A stretch of DNA of 64,000 nucleotides from Aerococcus sanguinicola (GTDB lineage Bacteria; Bacillota; Bacilli; Lactobacillales; Aerococcaceae): positions 62,001 to 126,000 of the forward strand of contig NZ_VYWO01000002.1 of the NCBI RefSeq assembly GCF_008726925.1, in the 5' to 3' direction. This document shows positions 30,105 to 40,028 of this stretch, piece by piece (the stretch's first letter is position 1; the number at the start of each line of letters is the position of its first letter). The position numbers and the translations under genes are program-made. The notes beneath the pieces are model-generated. The model was not told where the DNA came from. It saw nothing but the letters and a program-made list of their open reading frames with translations, and made no database searches.

Positions 30105-31638
30105 TGTGTCCAATAAGACTGGAATTGTTGACTTTGCTAAGTTTTTAGCGGACCAGGGGATTGAGATCATGTCGACCGGGGGGACCCTCCAAGTCCTCGC
30201 CGAGGCGGGCGTGCCTGCAATTGCTGTCGAAGAAGTCACAGGTTTTCCCGAAATTCTGGATGGCCGGGTCAAGACCCTCCATCCTAAGATTCATGGGGGA
30301 CTACTAGCCCGACGCGACCAGGCCAGCCATCGCCAAGCCTTGGCCGACTATGGGATTGAAGCGATTGACTATGTGGTCGTCAACCTCTACCCCTTCAAGG
30401 AGACATTGGTCCAAGCCCATCCGAGCCATGCGGACCTGATTGAAAATATTGATATCGGCGGGCCTTCTATGTTGCGGAGTGCAGCCAAGAACTACCAGTC
30501 TGTAACGGTCCTCACAGATCCTGCTGACTATGGTCGGGTCCGGGCTGAACTAGAAACTAACGGTCAAACGAGCCTAGACTTAAGGGCCCAACTCGCAGCC
30601 AAGGTCTTCCGTCAGACCGCCCAGTACGATGCCTTGATTGCCCAGTATCTGACAGCCTATGTTGGAGAGGAAGAAGTTGAAAAATTGACCCTGACTTATG
30701 ACCTCAAACAAGAGCTTCGCTATGGGGAGAATAGCCACCAGGCAGCTGCCTTCTACCAAGACCCCCTAGCCCCAGCCTATAGCCTGGTCCAAGCCCAACA
30801 GCTCCAAGGAAAAGAACTTTCCTACAATAATATTAAAGATGCGGACGCGGCCTTAAGAATCCTTGCTGAATTCCAAGAACCGACTGCTCTTGCGGTCAAG
30901 CACATGAATCCTTGTGGCTTAGGCCAGGCTGAGACCATCGAATTGGCTTTCCAACGCTGTTATGAAGCGGATTCCCAGTCCATCTATGGGGGCATTGTGG
31001 CCGTCAACCGGCCGGTGACCCAGGAGCTAGCTGAAGCGCTCAGGCCGATTTTCTTAGAAATTGTGATCGCTCCTTCTTTTGACGCGGAAGCCTTAGAGAT
31101 ATTGTCAGCTAAGAAGAAGCTCCGTCTCTTAGCCCTCGACCACTTCGACCAAGCACCGGCTCCAGCCAAGGAGTATGTGTCCGTGATGGGAGGACTCCTG
31201 GTCCAAGACCAAGACATTCCCCAGGCAGTCCGAGCAAGCGACTGGCCGGCTATGGGGCAAGTGCCTGCCGATAACCGCCAAGACCCTGCCCTGGAACTGG
31301 CTTGGAAGTTGGTCAAGCATGTTAAGTCCAATGCTATTGTGGTAGCGAATGCCGTTCAGAGCCTAGGAATTGGTGCTGGCCAGATGAACCGGGTGGGGGC
31401 CTGCGAGTTGGCCATCCAACAAGCCCTAGCCAATTCCCATGATGTGGACCAGTCGCATATGGTCCTAGCCAGTGATGCCTATCTGCCCATGGCTGATACG
31501 GCAGAATATGCGGTGGCCCATGGCATCCAAGCGATTGTTCAGCCCTCGGGGTCCATTCACGATGACGATTCCATTGCAGTGACCGATGCGGCTGGGATTC
31601 CCATGCTTAAGACCGGACGCCGGCATTTTAGACACTAG
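30085..31638 (+). CDS. purH: Bifunctional AICAR transformylase/IMP cyclohydrolase
   Basis: Last two steps to IMP. 517 residues. The cyclohydrolase domain has ALISVSNKTGIVDFAKFL and GRVKTLHPKIHGGLLARR near residue 64. The transformylase domain has RYGENSHQAAAFY near 212, VKHMNPCGLG near 270 and the C-terminal PSGSIHDDDSI. It overlaps purN by 20 bp, with GAAAGGAAGAG before the ATG. Confidence 0.97.
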   Translation: MPRALISVSNKTGIVDFAKFLADQGIEIMSTGGTLQVLAEAGVPAIAVEEVTGFPEILDGRVKTLHPKIHGGLLARRDQASHRQALADYGIEAIDYVVVNLYPFKETLVQAHPSHADLIENIDIGGPSMLRSAAKNYQSVTVLTDPADYGRVRAELETNGQTSLDLRAQLAAKVFRQTAQYDALIAQYLTAYVGEEEVEKLTLTYDLKQELRYGENSHQAAAFYQDPLAPAYSLVQAQQLQGKELSYNNIKDADAALRILAEFQEPTALAVKHMNPCGLGQAETIELAFQRCYEADSQSIYGGIVAVNRPVTQELAEALRPIFLEIVIAPSFDAEALEILSAKKKLRLLALDHFDQAPAPAKEYVSVMGGLLVQDQDIPQAVRASDWPAMGQVPADNRQDPALELAWKLVKHVKSNAIVVANAVQSLGIGAGQMNRVGACELAIQQALANSHDVDQSHMVLASDAYLPMADTAEYAVAHGIQAIVQPSGSIHDDDSIAVTDAAGIPMLKTGRRHFRH

Positions 31639-31647
31639 GAGGTTGGC

Positions 31648-32934
31648 ATGAAAGTATTAGTGATTGGTGGGGGCGGCCGTGAGCACGCCCTAGCCCGTAA
31701 ATTTAAGCAGAGCCCTAATGTTAGTCAAGTGTATTGTGCGCCAGGCAATCCTGGCATGAAAGCGGATGGAATTGACCAGGTGCCCCTAGCCGTTGACCAG
31801 CTGGATGAGCTTCTCGACTGGGCCCAAGCCAGAGGGATTGATTGGACTTTTGTAGGGCCTGAACAGCCGCTCTTTTTAGGGATTGTTGACCGCTTCCGAG
31901 CTGCTGGTCAGAAGATCTTCGGCCCGACTCAGGCCGCTGCTCGTTTGGAATCCTCCAAAAAATTTGCCAAGGAAATCTTATTGAAGCATGGCATTCCTAC
32001 AGCTGACTACCGGTCTTTCGAAGACTTGGCGGCGGCCCAGGCCTATGTCCGGACGGCAAGCTTCCCGCTAGTAGTCAAAGCGGACGGTCCAGCAGCCGGT
32101 AAGGGCGTCGTGATTGCCCAAAACCTAGACGAGGCTGAAGCTGCCCTAGCTGATATGTTGGCGGACAAGCGTTATGGCGCCCAGTCCCAGGTGGTGGTTG
32201 AAGAGTATTTAACCGGTCCCGAATTTTCTTTCTTTAGCTTGGTCCATGACGGTCAAGTCCTCCACCTCCCTACAGCCCAAGACCATAAGCGGGCCTATGA
32301 CCAGGACCGTGGCCCAAATACAGGGGGCATGGGAGCTTATGCCCCGGTTTCCTTTGTTGATGAGGCGCTTTATCAGGAAGTGGTAACGACCATTGTCGAG
32401 CCCACGCTCCGCGCCATGGAAGCGGCTGGCCATCCCTATAGTGGGGTACTCTATACCGGTCTCATGTTGACAGCGGCTGGTCCCAAGGTGATTGAATTTA
32501 ACACCCGCTTCGGCGATCCCGAGACCCAAATCCTCATGCCACTATTGGCGGATGACTTCGCGGATACCATTAGCCAGCTCCTGGATGGCCAGCCTGCCCA
32601 AGTGACCTTGAAAGAGGACCGCCCCAGCCTCGGGGTTGTTCTAGCTGCAGAAGGCTATCCTAATCCCTATGTTAAGGGGATGGACCTAAGCCCTCTGGTT
32701 CAAAGATGTCCGGCTGACATCTCCTTGGTCTATGCAGGCGTGGGTGAGCTGTCAGGTCACTTGACTGCCCAGGGCGGTCGTATCCTTATGGCAGTGGCCC
32801 AGGGGGATGACCTGGCCCAAGCAGCTCAGCGCGTCTATGCCTATCTCGACCAAGAAGCTATCCCTCAGACCTTCTACCGCCACGACATTGGCAGCCAAGC
32901 AATCACTCGCCCTAAGGAGGAAAAGATTTCATGA
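31648..32934 (+). CDS. purD: GAR synthetase
   Basis: ATP-grasp enzyme joining phosphoribosylamine and glycine; the glycine may come from GlyA in this window. 428 residues. [17 protein letters not shown] at the start, [16 protein letters not shown] near 141, [14 protein letters not shown] near 222 and [12 protein letters not shown] near 283 are the family motifs. AGGAGG precedes the ATG. Its end overlaps purB copy 2 by 4 bp. Confidence 0.97.
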   Translation: MKVLVIGGGGREHALARKFKQSPNVSQVYCAPGNPGMKADGIDQVPLAVDQLDELLDWAQARGIDWTFVGPEQPLFLGIVDRFRAAGQKIFGPTQAAARLESSKKFAKEILLKHGIPTADYRSFEDLAAAQAYVRTASFPLVVKADGPAAGKGVVIAQNLDEAEAALADMLADKRYGAQSQVVVEEYLTGPEFSFFSLVHDGQVLHLPTAQDHKRAYDQDRGPNTGGMGAYAPVSFVDEALYQEVVTTIVEPTLRAMEAAGHPYSGVLYTGLMLTAAGPKVIEFNTRFGDPETQILMPLLADDFADTISQLLDGQPAQVTLKEDRPSLGVVLAAEGYPNPYVKGMDLSPLVQRCPADISLVYAGVGELSGHLTAQGGRILMAVAQGDDLAQAAQRVYAYLDQEAIPQTFYRHDIGSQAITRPKEEKIS

Positions 32935-34223
32935 TTCCACGCTATACCCGTCCCGAAATGGCCCAAGTCTGGTCCGATGAGAACCGCTACCAGTGCTGGC
33001 TAGAAGTTGAAATCCTAGCAGCCGAAGCCTGGGCTGAACTGGGCGAAATCCCTAAAGAAGATGCCCAAAAGATTCGTGAAAAGGCCCACTTCGATGTGGA
33101 CCGCATCTTAGAAATTGAAGCCCAAACCCGCCACGATGTGGTCGCCTTCACCCGCTGTGTGTCTGAATCCCTCGGCCAAGAGCGCAAGTGGGTCCACTAT
33201 GGGCTGACATCAACGGATGTGGTGGATACGGCCCAAGGCTACCAGCTCAAACAAGCCAATGACATTATCCGGGAAGATTTAAACTGGTTCTTAGAGATCT
33301 TGAAGAAGAAGGCCCAGAAATATAAGCATACCGTCTGCATGGGCCGGACTCATGGCGTTCACGCTGAACCCACAACATTTGGGCTGAAGCTAGCCCGCTA
33401 CTATTCGGAAATCAAACGCCAAATTGACCGCTTCGACCATGCCGCGAAAGGCGTAGAAGCTGGGAAGATTTCGGGTGCAGTCGGCACCTTCGCCAATGTT
33501 CCAACGGCTGTGGAAGCCTATGTCTGCGACCACCTCGGCATCCGAGCCCAGGAAATCTCCACCCAGGTGCTCCCTCGCGACCTCCACGCGGAATATATTG
33601 CTTGTTTGGCACTGATTGCGACCTCGATTGAAAACATGGCCACCGAAATCCGCCATTTGCAGAAGTCGGAAACCCGGGAAGTGGAGGAATACTTCGCCAA
33701 GGGCCAAAAAGGCTCTAGCGCCATGCCCCACAAGCGCAATCCGATTTCCAGTGAGAATGTGACGGGTCTAGCCCGGGTCTGCCGGGGCCACGTGGTGACC
33801 GCTTATGAGAATGTGTCCCTCTGGCACGAACGGGATATCTCCCATTCCAGCGCGGAGCAGATTATTTTGCCAGATACGACGATTTTGGTTAACTATATGA
33901 TCCGCCGTTTCGGCAAGATCATTGAAGACCTGACTGTCTTCCCCGACAACATGTTGCGGAACATGCAGGCTACCCATGGTCTAATTTATAGCCAACGCCT
34001 GCTTTTGAAGCTGGTCGACCAAGGTTTGTCGCGGGAAGCGGCCTATGATTTGGTCCAACCTCTGACTGCTCAGTCCTGGGACGACCAACGCGACTTCCGC
34101 GAGCTGGTTGAGGGCAACGAACAAATTACTGATTTACTCAGCCCAGAAGAAATCGACGACGCCTTCGACTACCACTACCACCTCCAACGGGTCGATGAGA
34201 TTTTCGATCGTTTAGCTATATAA
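32931..34223 (+). CDS. purB: Adenylosuccinate lyase, copy 2
   Basis: 430 residues, about 97% identical to copy 1 by my reading and nearly as close in DNA. Both keep the catalytic loop [15 protein letters not shown] and the TSTDVVDTA and [10 protein letters not shown] motifs, so both should work. Differences include His-Arg, Asp-Gly and Gln-Glu near residues 52-65. This copy is the last gene of the PurBox-controlled operon, with TAAGGAGGAAAAG before its ATG and a 4-bp overlap with purD. Together the copies form a 1.3-kb direct repeat around the operon. Confidence 0.95.
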   Translation: MIPRYTRPEMAQVWSDENRYQCWLEVEILAAEAWAELGEIPKEDAQKIREKAHFDVDRILEIEAQTRHDVVAFTRCVSESLGQERKWVHYGLTSTDVVDTAQGYQLKQANDIIREDLNWFLEILKKKAQKYKHTVCMGRTHGVHAEPTTFGLKLARYYSEIKRQIDRFDHAAKGVEAGKISGAVGTFANVPTAVEAYVCDHLGIRAQEISTQVLPRDLHAEYIACLALIATSIENMATEIRHLQKSETREVEEYFAKGQKGSSAMPHKRNPISSENVTGLARVCRGHVVTAYENVSLWHERDISHSSAEQIILPDTTILVNYMIRRFGKIIEDLTVFPDNMLRNMQATHGLIYSQRLLLKLVDQGLSREAAYDLVQPLTAQSWDDQRDFRELVEGNEQITDLLSPEEIDDAFDYHYHLQRVDEIFDRLAI

Positions 34224-34256
34224 TAGAAGGAACTGGAAAATATCTATGCAAAAAAG

Positions 34257-34290
34257 CCTAGCAGGTCGGCCTGCTAGGTTATTTTCTTAT
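34257..34290 (+). terminator. Terminator of the pur operon
   Basis: CCTAGCAGG pairs perfectly with CCTGCTAGG around TCGG, followed by TTATTTTCTT. Confidence 0.88.
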
Positions 34291-34413
34291 ACCTCACTTC
34301 ATAGGCCTTGACTGACGAGGCAGCAGTTAAAGTCAGACTTACTTGCTTGTAAGCGTATTATTTTGCTAAGCTAGAGATAGCCTTAGATTGTATCTGGAGA
34401 GGGGAGTTAGCTT

Positions 34414-34590
34414 ATGTACTTTGTCTTCTTTTTTATCGTAATCTTTTGTACGCTTATGGCTAATGGTCTCGTCGTGGATTATTTCCAGCTGACGAGTCAC
34501 TGGGAGAAGTTTTTAAGCTTCTTTATGATTTACTGCTGTTTCTCCTTTGTCTTGAAATTTATTTTCAAAAAATTCGGCAAAGATATTTAA
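34414..34590 (+). CDS. Small membrane protein, 58 residues
   Basis: Two hydrophobic stretches (FVFFFIVIFCTLMANGLVV and SFFMIYCCFSFVLKFIF) with a basic C-terminus (KKFGKDI). GGAGAGGGG lies 9-10 bases before the ATG. I do not recognise the family. It stands between the terminator of the pur operon and its own hairpin, so it is probably a separate short transcript. Confidence 0.6.
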   Translation: MYFVFFFIVIFCTLMANGLVVDYFQLTSHWEKFLSFFMIYCCFSFVLKFIFKKFGKDI

Positions 34591-34593
34591 AGC

Positions 34594-34645
34594 AAAAGCG
34601 CTAGTCCCTCACGACCTGAAGGGGTCAGAGGAACTGGCGCTTTGC
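34594..34645. terminator. Terminator between the small membrane gene and metF
   Basis: AAAGCGC pairs with GCGCTTT, then AGT/ACT and CCTC/GAGG follow inward. Only a short T-rich tail is present. Confidence 0.6.
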
Positions 34646-34734
34646 TTCTTGGTATTATACTTTTAAATAGAGGTGACTAGCAATTTCTATGACAGTTATT
34701 GTTTGGCAGGACTGGAGCGTTGATATGGGACTTT

Positions 34735-35589
34735 TTACAGGAGGTTATGAACAGCTTCGTGGATCTTCTTGGCAATATAGGGGTTGTTCATGGTATAGAG
34801 GTGGATGCCGTCGACGCCTTGGCTGATCAGGTCGACGATCTGGTTGACGGCATAGGCAATGCCGGCGTCGCGCATGGCGACGGGCTTGTCTTGGTAGCGG
34901 TCCATCATCTTGACGAACTTGTCGGGGAGTTTGACCCCGCAGAGGCTGGTCATCCGTTCAATCTGCCGCTTATTAACGACAGGCATGATGCCAGCTTCAA
35001 TGGGGACGTTGATATCAGCGAGTTCACAGCGCTCACGGAAGGCGTAGAAGTCCTGGTTATCGAGGAAGAGCTGGGTGATGAGCTGGTCAACCCCGGCATC
35101 CACCTTGGTTTTGAGGTGTTTGATATCTTGGACCTTGTCCTTGCAGTCGACATGGCCTTCGGGATAGCAGGCAGCAACGACATTGAAGTCGCCCTTGTCC
35201 TTGATGAAGCGGACCATGTCGGAGGCATAGCTGAAGTCACCTGGCTGGTAGTCCTCACTGGGCAGGTCTCCGCGCAGGGCTAGGATGTTCTCGACTTGGA
35301 GGGCCTTGAGTTCGTCTAATTTCTCTTCCAGCTCGGCCTTGGTCATCCCAATACAGGGCAGGTGGGCAATGCTTTCAATACCATAGCTCTTAATCGTTTG
35401 GGCAATCTTGAAGCTTTCTTCCTTGTTGGCCCCACCCCCAGCGCCATATGTGACGCTGATACAGTCAGGGGAGAGGCTTTTGAGTTCTTCTAGGGTCTTA
35501 TAGATAGTTTGTGGGCCTGAGCTCTTCTTAGGTGGGAAGACTTCGTAGGAGAAGACCGTTTTTTCTTTAAAAAGTTCTTTCGTTTTCAT
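34735..35589 (-). CDS. metF: 5,10-methylenetetrahydrofolate reductase
   Basis: FAD enzyme that makes 5-methyl-THF, the methyl donor of MetE. 284 residues. [10 protein letters not shown] at residues 14-23, SVTYGAGG near 45, ALRGDLP near 97 and the [17 protein letters not shown] segment near 167 are conserved. It overlaps metE by 23 bp, so the two are one transcript and coupled. Its ribosome site lies inside metE. Confidence 0.96.
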   Translation of the reverse strand: MKTKELFKEKTVFSYEVFPPKKSSGPQTIYKTLEELKSLSPDCISVTYGAGGGANKEESFKIAQTIKSYGIESIAHLPCIGMTKAELEEKLDELKALQVENILALRGDLPSEDYQPGDFSYASDMVRFIKDKGDFNVVAACYPEGHVDCKDKVQDIKHLKTKVDAGVDQLITQLFLDNQDFYAFRERCELADINVPIEAGIMPVVNKRQIERMTSLCGVKLPDKFVKMMDRYQDKPVAMRDAGIAYAVNQIVDLISQGVDGIHLYTMNNPYIAKKIHEAVHNLL

Positions 35590-37846
35590 GGCGGATTTCC
35601 TCTGTAGCTTGGACCAGGTGCTTGAGGGAGGCCGTGGTTTCTTCCCAAGCGCGAGTCTTTAGCCCGCAATCGGGGTTGATCCAGACTTTCTCAATGGCGA
35701 CCTTGTCCAAGATCTTTCTAATGGTGCTTGTGATTTCATCGATGGAAGGGACGCGGGGTGAATGGATGTCATAAACGCCGGGACCAACCTCGGTTTGGAA
35801 GTGCTGGGCGTTTAGGCTATCGAGAATCTCCAGGTCGGACCGGGAGGCTTCAAAACTGATCACGTCGGCATCCATCTGGTCGATGGCGGGAATAATGTCG
35901 GTAAACTCGCTGTAGCACATGTGGGTGTGGATCTGGGTGGTCGGCTGAACCCCGCTGTGGACCAGGCGGAAGGCTGGAATAGCCCAGTCGAGGTATTGGC
36001 TGTACCAGTCGGACTGGCGGAGGGGAAGCTTCTCGCGCAAGGCAGCCTCATCAATCTGGATGATGCGGATACCATTAGCTTCTAGGTCGAGAACTTCATC
36101 ACGGATGGCCAGGGCAATCTGGTAGGTGGAGGTCTTAATGGAGATGTCTTCACGCGGGAAGGACCAGTTAAGGATAGTCACCGGCCCCGTTAACATGCCC
36201 TTAACCAGGTGGTCTGTTTGATCCTGGGCATAAGTCGACCAAGGAACCGTCATGGCTTGGGGTCGGGAGACATCTCCCCAGATAATCGGAGGTTTCACAC
36301 AGCGGGTCCCATATGACTGGACCCAGGCGTATTGGGTGAAGAGATAGCCTTGGAGTCTTTCTCCGAAGTATTCCACCATATCATTACGCTCGAATTCGCC
36401 ATGGACCAGGACATCGAGACCAATTGCTTCTTGGCGGTCGAGGCAGTCTTTGATGGCTTGACGGTTGAAGGCCTCGTATCTAGCTTGGTCAATCAAGCCC
36501 TTCTTGAAGTCGGACCGATTCTTCTTCACTTCTTTGGTTTGGGGGAAGGAGCCAATCGTTGTTGTCGGCAGTAGGGGGAGTTGGAAGCTTTCCTTCTGTA
36601 AGGCCTCCCGCTCTGCAAAAGCCGGCCGTCGGGTAAAAAGCTCCTCCGTGATTGCTTGGACCCGTTTCTGGACTCTCGGATCATTGGCATCGGGTCGGTG
36701 GGCAAAGAGGGCCTGGTTGGCTTGGTAGCTTGGCGCATCCGCCCCTTCGCCACCAGCTAGGTGTTTGAGTTCTTGGAGTTCTTCTAATTTCTCCTCGGCG
36801 AAGGCGAAGTGGGCCTTGTAGTCAGCCTTTAATTTTTCCTCTGGGGCCAAACGATAAGGCACATGGAGGAGGGAGCAGGATGTATTTAAAACTAAGGCGA
36901 TGCCCTGAGCTTCTAAGCGCTCAATTAAGGATAGGGTCTTGGCATAGTGGTTGCGCCAAATGTTCTTGCCGTTGACCAGGCCGGCGAAGAGAAGCTTGTC
37001 TGTTGGGAAACCATATGCTTCCACCAGGTCCAGGCTCTTCCGGCCTTCCAGGAAGTCCAGGCCAATCCCGTCAAAGTCGAGGGCCACGAGCTCTTGGTAG
37101 ATATCGCGGACATCCCCAAAGTAAGTCTGGAGGAGGACCTTGACAGAAGCTTTGTGCGGCAGGATAGCTTGGTAGAGGTCAAGGAAGAGTTGGACGTCTT
37201 CCGCGCTGAGGTCGTAGACCAAGTCAGGCTCATCGAGCTGGACCCAGGCGACACCCTCTGCTGCCAAGGCTTGGAGGAGGTCACTATAGGCTTGGCTGAG
37301 GGCTTCCTTGAAGTCTTGGGCGGTCTTCTGACCGAGGTAGCGGAGCTTCTTGAGCAGGGTGAAGGGACCGATGAGGCTAGGTTGGGTCTCAATTCCTAGG
37401 GCCCTAGCTTCCCGGTAATGGTCGAGAATCCGGCTGCTAGCGAGTTCGATGGCTGTATCATCTTCAATTTCAGCAACCATGTAGTGGTAGTTGGTATTGA
37501 ACCACTTCTTCATGGCCAGGGCCTTGACATCCCCCGCTTCGCCCTGGTAGCCCCGGGCCTGGGCGAAATAAGTATCCAGTTCAGTGAGCTGGAGGTCCCG
37601 GTAGCGCTTGGGCACGATGTTGAAGAGGACCGCCGTATCTAGGAAGTGGTCATAGAAGGAGAAGTCATTGGAAGGGATGAAGTCTAGCCCGCTTGCCTGC
37701 TGCTTGAGCCAGTGAGCTTGGCGGAGTTGACGGGCCGTCTCTTGGAGGTCGGCCTCCGTGATTTCATGGCGGAAGTATTTTTCAGTTTGGAATTTGAGTT
37801 CGCGTGAGGCCCCGATACGCGGGTAGCCGATAATGGAAGTTTGCAT
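35567..37846 (-). CDS. metE: Cobalamin-independent methionine synthase
   Basis: Methylates homocysteine from 5-methyl-THF polyglutamate without B12. 759 residues. The N-terminal barrel has [15 protein letters not shown]. The C-terminal barrel has [14 protein letters not shown] near residue 433, [16 protein letters not shown], and the zinc ligands in HTHMCYSEF (about residue 645) and the late PDCGLKTR Cys. No SAM or T-box RNA is visible in the 277 bp upstream; a minus-strand TATACT at 37909-37904 is the only -10-like site. Confidence 0.96.
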   Translation of the reverse strand: MQTSIIGYPRIGASRELKFQTEKYFRHEITEADLQETARQLRQAHWLKQQASGLDFIPSNDFSFYDHFLDTAVLFNIVPKRYRDLQLTELDTYFAQARGYQGEAGDVKALAMKKWFNTNYHYMVAEIEDDTAIELASSRILDHYREARALGIETQPSLIGPFTLLKKLRYLGQKTAQDFKEALSQAYSDLLQALAAEGVAWVQLDEPDLVYDLSAEDVQLFLDLYQAILPHKASVKVLLQTYFGDVRDIYQELVALDFDGIGLDFLEGRKSLDLVEAYGFPTDKLLFAGLVNGKNIWRNHYAKTLSLIERLEAQGIALVLNTSCSLLHVPYRLAPEEKLKADYKAHFAFAEEKLEELQELKHLAGGEGADAPSYQANQALFAHRPDANDPRVQKRVQAITEELFTRRPAFAEREALQKESFQLPLLPTTTIGSFPQTKEVKKNRSDFKKGLIDQARYEAFNRQAIKDCLDRQEAIGLDVLVHGEFERNDMVEYFGERLQGYLFTQYAWVQSYGTRCVKPPIIWGDVSRPQAMTVPWSTYAQDQTDHLVKGMLTGPVTILNWSFPREDISIKTSTYQIALAIRDEVLDLEANGIRIIQIDEAALREKLPLRQSDWYSQYLDWAIPAFRLVHSGVQPTTQIHTHMCYSEFTDIIPAIDQMDADVISFEASRSDLEILDSLNAQHFQTEVGPGVYDIHSPRVPSIDEITSTIRKILDKVAIEKVWINPDCGLKTRAWEETTASLKHLVQATEEIRHENERTF

Positions 37847-38123
37847 AAGACGCGCTCCTTTGCTGTTCTTAATTTTTAAGGAAGTACATTTTTGAATGGC
37901 TTAAGTATAGCAGAGGAGGGCTTAGGGGCGGTAATACGCACTTTGAATCAAGAAGAATAGGCAATCGCTATGGATAAAGATTGAGAGTCTGGATCCAAAA
38001 TAAATGAAAATCGATTGGTCTTATCATTTCAGAAGAAAGCCATTTTTTGATAAAATAGAGCTGACAATGTACGAGCCGAGGGGGAGCTCGAGTCCTTCTC
38101 ATCAATCGCTAAAAGGAGCGCCT

Positions 38124-39065
38124 ATGTTAGAAAAAATCAAAAAAATACCGGCAGGAACTTTCCTCGTCCCGATGTTTATCTCTATGGTTCTATATACCCT
38201 GTGGCCCAATCTCTTTAAGATTGGGGGAATTAGTCAATCCCTCCTAGCTGGTGAAGGTCAGGGCTTTATCATTGGTTTGCTCTGCTTCTGTTCAGGGGTA
38301 GGGATCGACCTCAAGCGTCTAACCCGGGTCCTTAAGCGCCAGGGTGTCCTCTTCTTAGTCAAATTAGGAATTGCCTTCCTGGTGACCCTTGCCTATTTAC
38401 GCTTCTTTGGGGAAGGCGGCATCTGGGGGATGCCGGCTGTTGCTGTAACGACAGCTCTTTTGAGTATTAATCCAGCAATCTATCTCTCCATCAGCGAGGA
38501 ATATGGCAATGCGGATGACCCCTACGCTTTTGGCCTAACCAGCCTCTTCTGTATCCCTCTCTTTCCCATGATTATCTTCGGGATGGTCTACTCCAGTGGG
38601 GGCTTCGACTGGATGCCGGTCCTGTCGACCCTCCTGCCCATGCTCTTAGGCATCATCCTGGGCAATATCGATAAGCAATTTGCTGACCTCTTTGGCCCGG
38701 GCCTCAATGTCCTGATCCCTTGGTTGGGCTGGTCGATTGGCCAGGGAACCAATGTCCTAGAAGCGATTAAGGCGGGACCGACTGGTATTCTCTTAACCTT
38801 AGTTGTAGTCATCTTCATGTTACCTCTCTCCATCGTTGACTACCTCGTCCTAGATAACGATGGGACAGCTGGCTTGGCCATGCTCAATGTGGCGGGCTTG
38901 TCGACCTCCGTTCCTGTAGTCCTGGCGAGTAGCTATCCCCAACTCTTAGACTATCAAACTGCCGCCGTCTCCCAGATTCTCGCATCGGTGGTTATCCTCA
39001 GCTTTATCAGTCCTATCCTCACCGAACGTTGGTACAAGCACCTCCAGCAAAAAGATAATAAGTAA
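38124..39065 (+). CDS. 2-keto-3-deoxygluconate permease family transporter
   Basis: 313 residues, about ten membrane segments. The N-terminus KIKKIPAGTFLVPMFISMVLYT and the FCSGVGIDLKRLTRVLKRQG and ALLSINPAIYLSISEEYG segments match the KdgT family, proton symporters of 2-keto-3-deoxygluconate. AAAAGGAGCG selects the ATG at 38124; the frame is open further upstream but without a ribosome site. No kdgK, kdgA or uronate genes are near, so the substrate may differ. It is monocistronic. Confidence 0.75.
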   Translation: MLEKIKKIPAGTFLVPMFISMVLYTLWPNLFKIGGISQSLLAGEGQGFIIGLLCFCSGVGIDLKRLTRVLKRQGVLFLVKLGIAFLVTLAYLRFFGEGGIWGMPAVAVTTALLSINPAIYLSISEEYGNADDPYAFGLTSLFCIPLFPMIIFGMVYSSGGFDWMPVLSTLLPMLLGIILGNIDKQFADLFGPGLNVLIPWLGWSIGQGTNVLEAIKAGPTGILLTLVVVIFMLPLSIVDYLVLDNDGTAGLAMLNVAGLSTSVPVVLASSYPQLLDYQTAAVSQILASVVILSFISPILTERWYKHLQQKDNK

Positions 39066-39069
39066 GAAG

Positions 39070-39114
39070 AAAATCCGTCACACCATTCGAAATGGCTTGT
39101 GACGGATTTTACTT
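39070..39114 (+). terminator. Terminator after the KdgT-like gene
   Basis: AAATCCGTCACA pairs with TGTGACGGATTT, with CCATT and AATGG inside; T-rich tail. Confidence 0.85.
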
Positions 39115-39177
39115 GACCAATCTAGGAAATTTCTGTTGCCTATTAGGAGAAGTTTATTATGGTATAGACAATCAAGT

Positions 39178-39236
39178 AAAAAACCAGTAAAGCTATCTCT
39201 TTCTTTTAGGGATAAATTTGCTGGTTTTAATTTTAG
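39178..39236 (-). terminator. Terminator of quorum-sensing operon 1
   Basis: AAAACCAG and CTGGTTTT pair with AAA/TTT inside. On the minus strand TTTTTTACTTG follows the stem. Confidence 0.65.
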
Positions 39237-39256
39237 AAAAATAAGATCCTATTTTT

Positions 39257-40012
39257 TCACTTCTTAGTTTCCTTGTGGCTCGTCCAGGAAGTTTGAAGAT
39301 CTACGCGGCGGTTTCGTGCGAAAGAAAGTGATTGACCATTGAATAGTTTGACCTGGCGTTTCCGAGAATCAACTTGGTCAATTTGGTTGAGATTGACTAA
39401 AATAGACCGAGAGAGTTTGAAGAAATCCTCTAAGTCCTCGAAATCTTTGAGAGCGGCATAACTTTGGATGCTCTGGGTGAGGGTAGAAAACTCAATAATA
39501 TGGGGCGTTCTGGTGGTTTGGATGGAGCAAATATCAGCAAGAGCTAGCTGGTAAGTTTTGGGACCAGATTTAATATAGAGGTTTGATTGGTTAGAACTAG
39601 TGTGGTCGGGATAAAGTCGTTGATAGAAAAGATTAAAGCAGGTAAAAATCTCTTGTCTGAGCCTCTCGCTATCTTGCTTAGGGATATAGGCCAAGGGCTC
39701 GAGGTAGTGAGCTAGTGTCAGCGGGGCATAACTAGGATGCGAAGTGATGAAGACAATTCGTCCAGAAGGGTCGAAATGCTTAATTTGATCGGCTAGTTCC
39801 AATCCAGAAGCCTCTCCCTTAATTTCGATATCTAAGAAATAGAGTCCAGTTTGGCGAGGCTTGTCTTGAATTAAAGCTAAGATATTTTTGGGGACTGAAC
39901 TCGTATTAGCCAAGTAGAACTGGTCATCATGGAAGAGGATATAGTCCTCTAAGATAGCTTGGATGTCTTTACGATGGTTTGGATTATCTTCGAGCAGATA
40001 GACAGGATGCAT
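39257..40012 (-). CDS. LytTR response regulator 1
   Basis: 251 residues. A receiver domain with an acidic pair (Glu8-Asp9) and phospho-acceptor Asp61 in YFLDIEIKG is followed by a LytTR DNA-binding domain from about residue 140 (YQLALADICSIQTTRTPHIIEF, FFKLSRSILVNLNQI). This is the AgrA/ComE/BlpR type, which binds paired direct repeats. The ATG at 40012 is set by AAAGAAGG and by alignment with paralogue RR2. It lies 16 bp after its kinase. Likely target: the repeats at 41605-41639. Confidence 0.88.
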   Translation of the reverse strand: MHPVYLLEDNPNHRKDIQAILEDYILFHDDQFYLANTSSVPKNILALIQDKPRQTGLYFLDIEIKGEASGLELADQIKHFDPSGRIVFITSHPSYAPLTLAHYLEPLAYIPKQDSERLRQEIFTCFNLFYQRLYPDHTSSNQSNLYIKSGPKTYQLALADICSIQTTRTPHIIEFSTLTQSIQSYAALKDFEDLEDFFKLSRSILVNLNQIDQVDSRKRQVKLFNGQSLSFARNRRVDLQTSWTSHKETKK

Positions 40013-40028
40013 GAGACAGGCCTTCTTT

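Noticed and set aside
35567..37846. Long antisense ORFs opposite metE and purine genes
   Set aside because: They mirror the codon pattern of the real genes and lack ribosome sites and family signatures.
37847..38123. SAM riboswitch or T-box upstream of metE
   Set aside because: I looked for S-box, SMK-box and T-box (GGTGGNACCGCG-type) blocks on the minus strand and found none.
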